DNA of 49,133 bases from Nitrososphaerota archaeon (GTDB taxonomy: Archaea > Thermoproteota > Nitrososphaeria > Nitrososphaerales > Nitrosopumilaceae): positions 1-49,133 of the forward strand of contig JAGWHQ010000011.1 in the NCBI GenBank assembly GCA_028866655.1, in the 5' to 3' direction. This document shows positions 39,773 to 46,890 of this stretch, in pieces (position 1 is the stretch's first letter; each line of letters starts with the position of its first letter). Below the pieces are notes generated by a model. The model worked only from the letters and a program-made list of their open reading frames with translations, was not told the DNA's origin and ran no database searches. Position numbers and translations under genes: made by a program.

Positions 39773-40899
39773 ACTAGGGATAAAATTTCATCCATAGTTG
39801 CATCAGTCTTGAATCCTGTTGGATTCATGCTCGTTCTTGTAGCCTTTTTGCCTGTTTCTTTGAGTTTTTCTATTATCTTGGTAAGTGATGGTGGAGCAGA
39901 TTGCTTTCTGTGCCCTATCTCATCTAGAGTGAAATAGGCCGGAGGCATGCCTATCTCCTCTTGACACTTTTCAAGAAACATCTTACAAGACTTGTCAACT
40001 GTCAGGTTTTTCTCTTCTGATATCATGGAATCGACAAAATCCTTGTCGTAGAGACTTTCTATCCATAAAGGGCCTGCAAGTTTTGCCTTTGAATTGCAAA
40101 TCTTACATGTGTGTTCTACATCATGTACAACTTTTCTATTTCCACAATTATCACAATGTAAAATATATCCCATGCAATTTTTGGTATTTGTTCTAACAAG
40201 TATTTTGACATAGGCCTTGTAGTAATGCATGTTGTGTTGGACAAATAATGGTGATATCATAATGTCCAGTCTACCTGCTACAATATTCATGCATCCAATA
40301 ATCAATCGTAATGCTATCTCGTTTCCGTATATTGTTCTAATGGGAGTTCCATGATACTTGCGCTGACATGCCTCTGGAAATATTCCATGTAGTACAGTCA
40401 TGTCAGTAGCTGTTACTGACAAGAGTCCTCCATGAAATGTAGCTCTTATTGCACAGTCAAGATAACGAGAGGGTGAGCCAAATGGATCAACATCTACAAT
40501 TGCACCACGTCCATCTCTTGTTGAGTGGAGACTCAAAAATCTACAGGCCTCATTTTCAGAAAAATCACAGTTTGTAACTTGGTTTAATTTTGCAATTCTT
40601 TTTCCAATCTCAAGGGCTTGCTGGTTAACATCATTTACTATTACTTTATCTATTGATTTTATTTCATTTGCCACTCTGATGCTTCTTGCTCCAATTCCTG
40701 CAAGTGAATCTAAAAAGATCTTTGGACCCTTGAAGTTTTTAAGAAATGCAGAATATGCTATTATGGAGAAATCTCTACTAATTCTTGCCTTTGGATTGAA
40801 AAATGCAGGCTCTTTTGGAGGTACTTTTTCTGATAGTGATTCTTTTGGTACCAAAAGCCTTGTACTTCCTTCTACTATCTCTGCAAGTTCTGATTCCAA
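39769..40899 (-). CDS. trm1: tRNA (guanine26-N2)-dimethyltransferase
   Basis: A 376-residue Trm1 that makes m2,2G at position 26 of tRNAs. Matches: N-terminal EGSTRLLVPKESLSE, PAFFNPKARISRDFS, SAM-binding LDSLAGIGARSIRVANE, VIVNDVN, IVDVDPFGSPSRYLDCAI and the catalytic ATDMTVLHGI. The C-terminal zinc knuckle CDNCGNRKVVHDVEHTCKICN is intact. TTG start. tRNA-Thr and tRNA-Cys in this window are plausible targets. Ends with a CTAG shared with the rlmE stop. Confidence 0.95.
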   Translation of the reverse strand: MESELAEIVEGSTRLLVPKESLSEKVPPKEPAFFNPKARISRDFSIIAYSAFLKNFKGPKIFLDSLAGIGARSIRVANEIKSIDKVIVNDVNQQALEIGKRIAKLNQVTNCDFSENEACRFLSLHSTRDGRGAIVDVDPFGSPSRYLDCAIRATFHGGLLSVTATDMTVLHGIFPEACQRKYHGTPIRTIYGNEIALRLIIGCMNIVAGRLDIMISPLFVQHNMHYYKAYVKILVRTNTKNCMGYILHCDNCGNRKVVHDVEHTCKICNSKAKLAGPLWIESLYDKDFVDSMISEEKNLTVDKSCKMFLEKCQEEIGMPPAYFTLDEIGHRKQSAPPSLTKIIEKLKETGKKATRTSMNPTGFKTDATMDEILSLV

Positions 40900-40980
40900 C
40901 AGGTTGCCTTGTCAAAATTGATTTAATAAATTGAAATGTACGCACTGGATGTTGATAAAACAACAGAAATGACTATTTTC

Positions 40981-41973
40981 TTAGATGAGAAGAAAGTCTT
41001 TTGTTTCAAAAAAGCCTGAAAGCTCCTTTGAGAGCTGGTCTGAAAATATTCCTAGAATCTCAAAATCACTTGGTGAGAGGGATTTCTCACTGAACATGGC
41101 TAAAACTGCTACAACTTCACCCTTGTACAATATTGGATATCCTGCAAAAGATTTGAGTTTCTCTTTTTTTGCCCAATCATGATGTTTTATTCTAGGGTCG
41201 TGTACTACATCATTTGAAACTACAGGTTTCTTTGTCTTTGCAATGGAACCAATTTTTAGAGAATTTTGAGATATTCTAGAAAATTCCCCATTTATGTTCT
41301 TGTACTTGCCTGCACTATATTTTAGAATCAATGTTTTTGATTTCTTGTCATAAAACCAGATTCGTGCAAACTTGGCATCAAAATATTTTACAAGACTTTC
41401 TACTATGGATTGAAGTCGATCATTTAGGTTGTCATGTTTTTTGATGGAATTTAATATGGTATATACTTGAAGCGTTTTTTCATTAGTAGCATGTTCATCA
41501 AATATGACGTAGGGTGAAGATTTTGTAGCCTTTGATTCATAGGAGCGAAAGTCAGATATAATGTCTGCAAATCTGTTTAGAAAATTGTTTGTTTCAAGGT
41601 CGTATTGTTCTATTGATGAGAAGACAAAATGACAAATCCAATTGAAGTCTCCGCTCATCCTTGCTGAATAGATACAAAAGGGAGACTCGTTTAGATATCT
41701 TGTTAATCTATCAATTCCATCTGAAATATTTTTTGAAAATTTGAATTTGACAAGTATTGTCCTGTTGACTTTTTCTGAGACTAGGTTTGGATTTAAAATA
41801 ACGGAGTATCCCAGAATAGATTTGTTCTTGTCAAGTCTCCCAAGTCTTTGTCGTACAGCTCTGTCAGTAATTGTAAAGCCCATGCCTTGAAGTGTACTTG
41901 CTATCTCTTGTGAGGAAACTCTGGCATTTCTTCCAAGGTGTGAGAGTATTACCTTGTCTATCTCATCGAGCAT
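40981..41973 (-). CDS. Lrp/AsnC-type regulator fused to a GAF domain
   Basis: A 330-residue transcription factor. Residues 1-55 form an Lrp-type HTH (MLDEIDKVILSHLGRNARVS start; ITDRAVRQRLGRLDKNKSILGYSV). Residues 65-140 are RAM-like (RTILVKFKFSKNISDGIDRL, then SGDFNWICHFVF). Residues 170-325 form a GAF domain (DRLQSIVESLVKYFDAKFARIWFY, then KPVVSNDVVHDPRIKHHDWAKKEKLKSFAGYPIL and VAVLAMFSEKSLSPSDFEIL). A GAF module on an Lrp scaffold would add sensing of a small ligand or redox state. The leaderless start and the palindromic sites at 42004-42022 suggest autoregulation. Confidence 0.85.
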   Translation of the reverse strand: MLDEIDKVILSHLGRNARVSSQEIASTLQGMGFTITDRAVRQRLGRLDKNKSILGYSVILNPNLVSEKVNRTILVKFKFSKNISDGIDRLTRYLNESPFCIYSARMSGDFNWICHFVFSSIEQYDLETNNFLNRFADIISDFRSYESKATKSSPYVIFDEHATNEKTLQVYTILNSIKKHDNLNDRLQSIVESLVKYFDAKFARIWFYDKKSKTLILKYSAGKYKNINGEFSRISQNSLKIGSIAKTKKPVVSNDVVHDPRIKHHDWAKKEKLKSFAGYPILYKGEVVAVLAMFSEKSLSPSDFEILGIFSDQLSKELSGFFETKDFLLI

Positions 41974-42003
41974 AATTTTACATTGGCACGTGTTATTAAT
42001 ATA

Positions 42004-42022
42004 AATTTCCGAATCGGAAATT
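42004..42022. promoter_or_regulatory. Palindromic operator candidate, site 1
   Basis: AATTTCCG-AAT-CGGAAATT is a perfect inverted repeat with 8-bp arms and a 3-bp spacer. It lies immediately upstream of the minus-strand TATA (about 41998-42004) that serves the Lrp-GAF gene, covering the BRE position. It contains TTCC-N5-GGAAATT, repeated at 42060-42075. Confidence 0.65.
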
Positions 42023-42059
42023 GGAGTTCATATTGGATGATATTATGCTATAGTTTTGC

Positions 42060-42075
42060 TTCCAAACTGGAAATT
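42060..42075. promoter_or_regulatory. Operator candidate, site 2
   Basis: TTCC-AAACT-GGAAATT shares the TTCC-N5-GGAAATT pattern with site 1, 53 bp away (about five helical turns). It is placed about 30 bp upstream of the TATA-like AATATAAC (42101-42108) that precedes the small exported-protein gene at 42131. Confidence 0.55.
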
Positions 42076-42130
42076 TTGAACAATAATTCCTTCCATTGTG
42101 AATATAACAATGAATCACAATAGGTATACA

Positions 42131-42391
42131 ATGAACAAAAGAGCAATCAACAAGTTTGCTATATTGGTGATCTTGATGATAGCAGTACCTGAAGGTGTTG
42201 GCCATACTCTTTTTGAACGAGCCCATTCTCCTGACTCGTCTGTAAATGCTGCAATTGCATTCACAGATAATCTACGTGATAATTCTAACAAAGCTGGAGT
42301 ATGTCACCTTGCACTAGAAAGTGATCAGTCCGATGCTAATATAGCACGAGCAGCTGGTCTGCAAGGAAAGTATGGCGATCTTTCCTGCTAG
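42131..42391 (+). CDS. Small exported protein with signal-like N-terminus
   Basis: An 86-residue protein starting MNKRAINKFAILVILMIAVP: basic start, one hydrophobic segment, then a soluble part with two cysteines (CHLALES and the final SC) that could form a disulfide. A signal peptide with cleavage after residue 20-25 is plausible. The ORF opens at 42098, but ATG 42131 is about 27 nt after a TATA-like AATATAAC. It is divergent from the Lrp-GAF gene, sharing the region with two matching operator candidates. Family not recognised. Confidence 0.58.
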   Translation: MNKRAINKFAILVILMIAVPEGVGHTLFERAHSPDSSVNAAIAFTDNLRDNSNKAGVCHLALESDQSDANIARAAGLQGKYGDLSC

Positions 42392-42477
42392 TTTTTTACA
42401 ATACTTATCATATGTAGTAAAACTATTATCTGACTCCTAAAATGATTTAATATGTCTGTCACAAGAACAAATCAAAT

Positions 42478-43101
42478 ATGCTAGTCTGCGGAGTCGACGA
42501 CGCAGGTCGAGGTTCAGTCTTGGGTCCACTTGTAATAGCTGGAATCTCTATTGAGAAAAAAAACATAAAACAACTTGTTAAGATTGGTGTGAAAGATTCA
42601 AAACAACTCAGTCCGCAATTGCGAGAAAAATTGTATGAAAAAATACTAGATCTTGTGGAAGGATATTACGTTGCAAAAATTCCTCCAAAAACGATAGACA
42701 AGAGTGTAAGTAAAAACCTGTTAAACCAACTTGAAGCCGACTATATGGTCAAAGTTATAAAAAAACTAGAGGCGGGTGCATCATATGTCGACTCGTGTGA
42801 TGTAAACCCAAAACGGTTTGGTCTGTATATCTCAAATCTTGCCAAAACTGGCAAAATCATCTCGAGCCATCATGCTGACCAAAAATATCCTGTAGTCTCT
42901 GCAGCTTCTATAATTGCCAAAGTAAACAGAGATAGGGCTATAGAAAAACTACGAAAGAATCATGATTTGGGAAGTGGATATCCATCTGATCCTAAAACCA
43001 TGACATTCATAAAACAATGGATGTCTCAAAATGGAACCATGCCTGTATTTGTAAGAAAGAGTTGGAAACCAGTCAAAGCCTTGTTAAGTGCATCATCCTA
43101 G
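42478..43101 (+). CDS. rnhB: Ribonuclease HII
   Basis: A 207-residue RNase HII that removes ribonucleotides from RNA-DNA hybrids. The N-terminal catalytic motif reads GVDDAGRGSVLGPLVIAG, so the usual Asp-Glu pair is Asp7-Asp8 here, a conservative change. Further acidic residues are in YVDSCDVNP and SSHHADQKYPVVSAASIIAKVNRD. It carries the GSGYPSDPKT segment typical of the family. A TATA-like TTTAATATG lies about 28 nt upstream of the ATG. The 3' end overlaps fibrillarin by 9 nt. Confidence 0.93.
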   Translation: MLVCGVDDAGRGSVLGPLVIAGISIEKKNIKQLVKIGVKDSKQLSPQLREKLYEKILDLVEGYYVAKIPPKTIDKSVSKNLLNQLEADYMVKVIKKLEAGASYVDSCDVNPKRFGLYISNLAKTGKIISSHHADQKYPVVSAASIIAKVNRDRAIEKLRKNHDLGSGYPSDPKTMTFIKQWMSQNGTMPVFVRKSWKPVKALLSASS

Positions 43102-43767
43102 ATATTTTGCTACAATCATGCCATGGTCTCCCTCATAGGGTTCCAAGTTTATTTCTTGGATTATCTCAAAGTTGGCAGATAATTTTTTGGCCTCTGAGCG
43201 CATTACCTGTGACGGCTCTCTTGTGACATCAATACTTCTTGTTTTTATTACTAGCATCATATAGCCGCCTTTTTTCAAGTATGTTTTGCAATTTAGTATT
43301 GCAATCTCTGTCTGGTCTGGTTGGGCAATGTCTACATAAACAACATCAACAGGACCATACACTGAAAAATATTCCTTGGGGCTACGAGCATCTTGTAAGA
43401 TTGGAACAATGTTTGATCGAAACGTAGCCACTCTTTCCAAAAAGTCTCTTGCAACTCTACTTGAATGTTCTACTGCAAAAACAATTCCGCTTGGTCCAAC
43501 GATATCTGATACGTGACTTGCAGTTGTTCCAGTTGATACTCCTAGATATAGAACTGTAGATTTTCTTACAATGGGTAAAATTTCAAGACCATTCATTATG
43601 GCAGCACCAAGTTTGCTGCGATAAGGATCCCATGCTCTAAATTCTTCGTCACCTATCTTGACTAGTTTTTCTCTATAAACTTGATTTCCGGGCACGAGAT
43701 TTATGGTTGCAAGTCTCTTTTCCCCTTCAATTTTTACCCAAAAAATATTATCTTCTTCGTTTTCCAA
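43093..43767 (-). CDS. flpA: Fibrillarin-like rRNA/tRNA 2'-O-methyltransferase
   Basis: A 224-residue core (from TTG 43767) with the fibrillarin marks: DNIFWVKIEGEKRLATINLVPGNQVYREKL, GDEEFRAWDPYRSKLGAAIMNGLE, SAM motif VLYLGVSTGTTASHVSDIVG, VVYVDIAQPDQTEIAI and MLVIKTRSIDVTREP. It is guided by C/D-box sRNAs with Nop5 and L7Ae. An ATG at 43893 opens the frame and would add 42 acidic residues lying out of frame over the RGG tail of Nop5. I prefer the TTG start, which gives the normal archaeal length and a 20-nt overlap with nop5. RNase HII is convergent. Confidence 0.88.
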   Translation of the reverse strand: MENEEDNIFWVKIEGEKRLATINLVPGNQVYREKLVKIGDEEFRAWDPYRSKLGAAIMNGLEILPIVRKSTVLYLGVSTGTTASHVSDIVGPSGIVFAVEHSSRVARDFLERVATFRSNIVPILQDARSPKEYFSVYGPVDVVYVDIAQPDQTEIAILNCKTYLKKGGYMMLVIKTRSIDVTREPSQVMRSEAKKLSANFEIIQEINLEPYEGDHGMIVAKYLG

Positions 43768-45052
43768 ACTTCTTTCTCTTGTTTTTTTGCCAGTCGTTTC
43801 TCTTTTCTCCGCCGCCACCTCTTCCTCCTCCAAACCTTCTGCTTTCATCTCTTCTTCCTCCACCACCAAATCGTCTGTCTCTTTGTTCTTCATTTCTACG
43901 TGGCTGGAATGCTGGCCTCTCTGGTTGGTCCTTGTATTTTTCTCCTATCTCTGTAACACGTATGTTGAGTTTTTCAAGTAAAGTATCATTTCTTCCTGCG
44001 CCAAATACATCCACTCTTGCACCAATGGCAGCTTTTGCAGCTATTGCTCTTGCAATCTTGCCTCTCTGCCATCGTGGGGCTGCATGAACTAGTTGATGTT
44101 GAAATAGTAAACCATGTTTTGGTGGCTGTGCACCAGTCTTGAGAGCTCGAAATAATGCCTTTTCAGCGCCAAGAACTTGGATGGTGCTTGCAGGCATGGT
44201 TGCAAGTCTTTTCAGACTTCCTGCTTTGGCAAGTATTCTGGCTCCTACTGCAGAACCAAGTATGACTGAAATATTTGGTGCAACTAGTTCCATTTGTGAT
44301 TCAATGTGTTTTTCTAATGACTGTCTTAGATCAAAAAGTTCCAAGATCTGTTTTGCAATACTTTGAACTATGGCAAAATTCTCATCTGAGATTTGACCAC
44401 CTCTACTCTTTTTTTGTAGTAGAGATAACATCTCAGCTTTTTCTTCTGGAAAACCTGCTGCAAGGTATGTGTCCTGAGTAAGGTTATCTCTTCTTCCTGC
44501 CATTACGATCTTTGAATATCCACTGATTGTATCTATCATGTTATCAAGTTCTGGAAAATGTAATCCATACCATTCTCTTAATCTAGAACTTAGCAAGTTG
44601 ATCATCTTGTCAGTTTCATCTAGTGTATTGATTGCCTGGATTATGTGCAAGTCCGGACTCTCGGAAATCTCTGTAACTCTAGATGATGAAAGGCTTAGTG
44701 CAAAGTCTCGTAGTTTTCCTCTGGCATCTCCTTCATTTGTTGCAAATCCAGAATCTACAAGGACTCGTAATTTTGAAGACTGGATTGTCTCTATCTTTTT
44801 TTCTTCCATAATGTCTACCTCTATTGATTTTTTTCTCAAGAGTTTCAAGAGAGAAGAATCGTTTACAACAACAATACTTCCCAAGTTGGCAAGAAAATGT
44901 TCTAGTTCGTTGAGGCTGGCTTGTTCTTTTTTCAATTCTACATATTGTATAGATGGATTTGAAAATGGAAATGACTTTACACATTTGTTATCATCAAAAA
45001 CTGCAATACCAAGCTCTGTTAAAATGACAGAATGCATAGAGTGCATTTCCAT
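43748..45052 (-). CDS. nop5: Nop5 (Nop56/58-like) C/D-box RNP scaffold protein
   Basis: A 434-residue Nop-domain protein. The N-terminal fibrillarin-binding domain (about 1-115) and a coiled coil (120-240, LREWYGLHFPELDNMIDTISGYSKIV) precede the Nop domain. The latter has MELVAPNISVILGSAVGARILAKAGSLKRLATMPASTIQVLGAEKALFRAL, PKHGLLFQHQLVHAAPRWQRGKIARAIAAKAAIGARVD. A C-terminal Arg/Gly-rich and Lys-rich tail (about 380-434: RRFGGGGRRDESRRFGGGRGGGG, KRKKFGKRRR) is unusual in archaea and reminiscent of eukaryotic RGG tails. It binds C/D sRNA and fibrillarin and shares its operon with flpA. Confidence 0.95.
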   Translation of the reverse strand: MEMHSMHSVILTELGIAVFDDNKCVKSFPFSNPSIQYVELKKEQASLNELEHFLANLGSIVVVNDSSLLKLLRKKSIEVDIMEEKKIETIQSSKLRVLVDSGFATNEGDARGKLRDFALSLSSSRVTEISESPDLHIIQAINTLDETDKMINLLSSRLREWYGLHFPELDNMIDTISGYSKIVMAGRRDNLTQDTYLAAGFPEEKAEMLSLLQKKSRGGQISDENFAIVQSIAKQILELFDLRQSLEKHIESQMELVAPNISVILGSAVGARILAKAGSLKRLATMPASTIQVLGAEKALFRALKTGAQPPKHGLLFQHQLVHAAPRWQRGKIARAIAAKAAIGARVDVFGAGRNDTLLEKLNIRVTEIGEKYKDQPERPAFQPRRNEEQRDRRFGGGGRRDESRRFGGGRGGGGEKRNDWQKNKRKKFGKRRR

Positions 45053-45072
45053 GGCTTACTAAAAAATGTAAC

Positions 45073-45108
45073 ATTATAGATCCTAGAACTATATCAAACG
45101 TTATAAGA
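45073..45108. promoter_or_regulatory. Divergent TATA boxes of nop5 and pyrD
   Basis: CATTATAGA at 45073-45081 reads TCTATAATG on the minus strand, centred about 25 nt from the nop5 ATG (45052). TTATAAGA at 45101-45108 is about 27 nt from the pyrD GTG (45131). Both genes appear leaderless from this short divergent region. Confidence 0.6.
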
Positions 45109-45130
45109 CAACTATTTTTTATTATTAGAA

Positions 45131-46039
45131 GTGAGTCCTGACATCTCAACTAGTGTGGGTCCAATTACACTTGAGAGGCCCACTATGCTTGCGTCTGGTA
45201 TTCTTGGCATCTCGCTTGACGTTTTTGGTCGTCTATATAAAGAAGGGGCGGGTGCACTTGTTACAAAATCACTAAGCAAGGAACCATGGGATGGATATCC
45301 AAATCCAACTATAATTGGACTAGAACACGGATATCTCAATGCCGTTGGATTGTCAAATCCTGGTGCACCATATTTTGCAAAAATGTTATCGCCAAATCAA
45401 ACTGTTCCAATCATTGTTAGCCTTGTTGGCTCTATTCCAGAGGACTTTACATTTATGATAAAACAATTTGAAAATGTCAAGATTTTAGGATACGAGCTTA
45501 ACCTGTCATGTCCTCACGTTGAAAAAGTTGGGCTTGAGGTAGGTGATGATCCTGAACTTGTCCACACAATTGTCAAATCTGTAAAAAAAGAATCAAAGGT
45601 GCCAGTACTTGCAAAAGTTGGTCTTGGTTCTTCAGACTATCTAGAAACTGTGAAAACTGCGTGTGAAAGTGGGATTGATGGTATCACTGCAATAAACACA
45701 TTGCGTGCAATGGCAATTGATGTGGAAACTGCAAGGCCTATTTTGAGTCATAAAATTGGTGGACTGTCTGGGCCTGCAATAAAACCTGTAGCGGTAAGAT
45801 GTGTCTATGAAATTTCATCAAAGTTTGATATTCCAATTATTGGTTGTGGCGGGATTTCAAGTTGGGAGGATGCAGTAGAATTTTTACTTGCAGGATCAAG
45901 TGCTGTGCAGATTGGCAGTGCTGTTGGAGATAAATGGACTGGAGTCTTTTCTGAAATTAACAATGGAATATCAAAGTATATGGAAAAAAAGAACTTTAAA
46001 AAATTAAGTGAGATGGTTGGACTTGCAAAAAAGTTTTGA
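45131..46039 (+). CDS. pyrD: Dihydroorotate dehydrogenase (class 1B)
   Basis: A 302-residue FMN TIM barrel oxidising dihydroorotate to orotate. Matches: ISTSVGPITLERPTMLASGILG, GALVTKSLSKEPWDGYPNPTI, LNAVGLSNPGAP, LGYELNLSCPHVEKVGLEVG, VLAKVGLG, GLSGPAIKPVAVRCVYEI and the phosphate-binding GCGGISSWEDAVEFLLAGSSAVQIGSAV. The NLSCPH loop with catalytic Cys identifies class 1. GTG start. It overlaps pyrK by 32 nt, so the pair forms the heterotetramer. Confidence 0.95.
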   Translation: MSPDISTSVGPITLERPTMLASGILGISLDVFGRLYKEGAGALVTKSLSKEPWDGYPNPTIIGLEHGYLNAVGLSNPGAPYFAKMLSPNQTVPIIVSLVGSIPEDFTFMIKQFENVKILGYELNLSCPHVEKVGLEVGDDPELVHTIVKSVKKESKVPVLAKVGLGSSDYLETVKTACESGIDGITAINTLRAMAIDVETARPILSHKIGGLSGPAIKPVAVRCVYEISSKFDIPIIGCGGISSWEDAVEFLLAGSSAVQIGSAVGDKWTGVFSEINNGISKYMEKKNFKKLSEMVGLAKKF

Positions 46040-46835
46040 TACACCAAAAATTGTTACAATAGAAAAGGTGGTCGATGAGACCCCTACGGTACGTACTCTA
46101 TTTTTCTCCGACGCTATACTATCTCAAGTTCTTCCAGGACAATTTGCGATGGTGTGGATACCTGGAGTAAATGAAATCCCAATGAGTGTAATGATATCAC
46201 AAGAAAATGGCAAGGCTGCATTTACTGTACGAAAACATGGACTTGCTACAACAGAATTATTCTCAAAGAAGGTTGGAGACCAGATAGGTATCAGAGGTCC
46301 ATATGGAAATTCGTTTACAATCAAGCAAGGAAAATTACTTTTGGTTGGTGGGGGAACTGGACTTGTTCCTCTAATACGACTGGTTATGTTTTTGAAAAAA
46401 ACAGATGATGTAACAATTGTAATGGGTGCCAAGACAAAATCCGAAGTCTTTTTCGAAGCGCTTGGAAACAAACTGCTTGAAGGTACTACACACAAAGTTA
46501 TTGCTGTTACAGAAGATGGAAGTTATGGACAAAAGGGTCTTGTGACAGATGTGATGGAAAAATTATTTCAAGAAAGCAAGTTTGATGCAGTGTATACATG
46601 TGGTCCTGAAAAAATGATGCACAAAGTTGTCCAGATTGCATCTTCAAAAAAGACGTATGTTGAGGCAAGCATTGAAAGAATGATGAAGTGTGGAATTGGA
46701 ATTTGCGGCAGTTGTTGTTTTGGTGATGTAATGGCATGCAAAGATGGAACTGTCTTTGATGGACAAACTCTGCTTGCAAACAAAGAGTTTGGGTATACTC
46801 ACAGGAGTAAATCAGGCATGCTTGATAATTATTAA
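46008..46835 (+). CDS. pyrK: Dihydroorotate dehydrogenase electron-transfer subunit
   Basis: A 275-residue FAD and [2Fe-2S] protein passing electrons from PyrD to NAD. The FAD-binding region includes MSVMISQENGKAAFTVRKHG and RGPYGNSFTI. A GGGTGLVPL NAD loop follows. The C-terminal iron-sulfur cysteines are in KCGIGICGSCCFGDVMACKDG. The frame opens at GTG 46008; TTG 46017 and 46023 (QKSFDTPKI) are alternatives and equally natural, so the first few residues are uncertain. pyrD overlap makes coupling likely. Confidence 0.92.
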   Translation: MRWLDLQKSFDTPKIVTIEKVVDETPTVRTLFFSDAILSQVLPGQFAMVWIPGVNEIPMSVMISQENGKAAFTVRKHGLATTELFSKKVGDQIGIRGPYGNSFTIKQGKLLLVGGGTGLVPLIRLVMFLKKTDDVTIVMGAKTKSEVFFEALGNKLLEGTTHKVIAVTEDGSYGQKGLVTDVMEKLFQESKFDAVYTCGPEKMMHKVVQIASSKKTYVEASIERMMKCGIGICGSCCFGDVMACKDGTVFDGQTLLANKEFGYTHRSKSGMLDNY

Positions 46836-46865
46836 AAAGTGGAAATTCCGGAAAACTTAAAATGC

Positions 46866-46871
46866 TATAAA
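46866..46871 (+). promoter_or_regulatory. TATA box of the radical SAM gene
   Basis: TATAAA is centred 23 nt upstream of the TTG at 46891, with no Shine-Dalgarno between, supporting a leaderless start. Confidence 0.6.
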
Positions 46872-46890
46872 AAACCATCCAAATTGAAAA

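Noticed and set aside
43768-43893. Acidic 42-residue N-terminal extension of fibrillarin
   Set aside because: It is out of frame over the Nop5 RGG tail, lacks similarity to fibrillarins, and an in-frame TTG near the end of nop5 gives the usual length. Kept as a finding because it can be tested.
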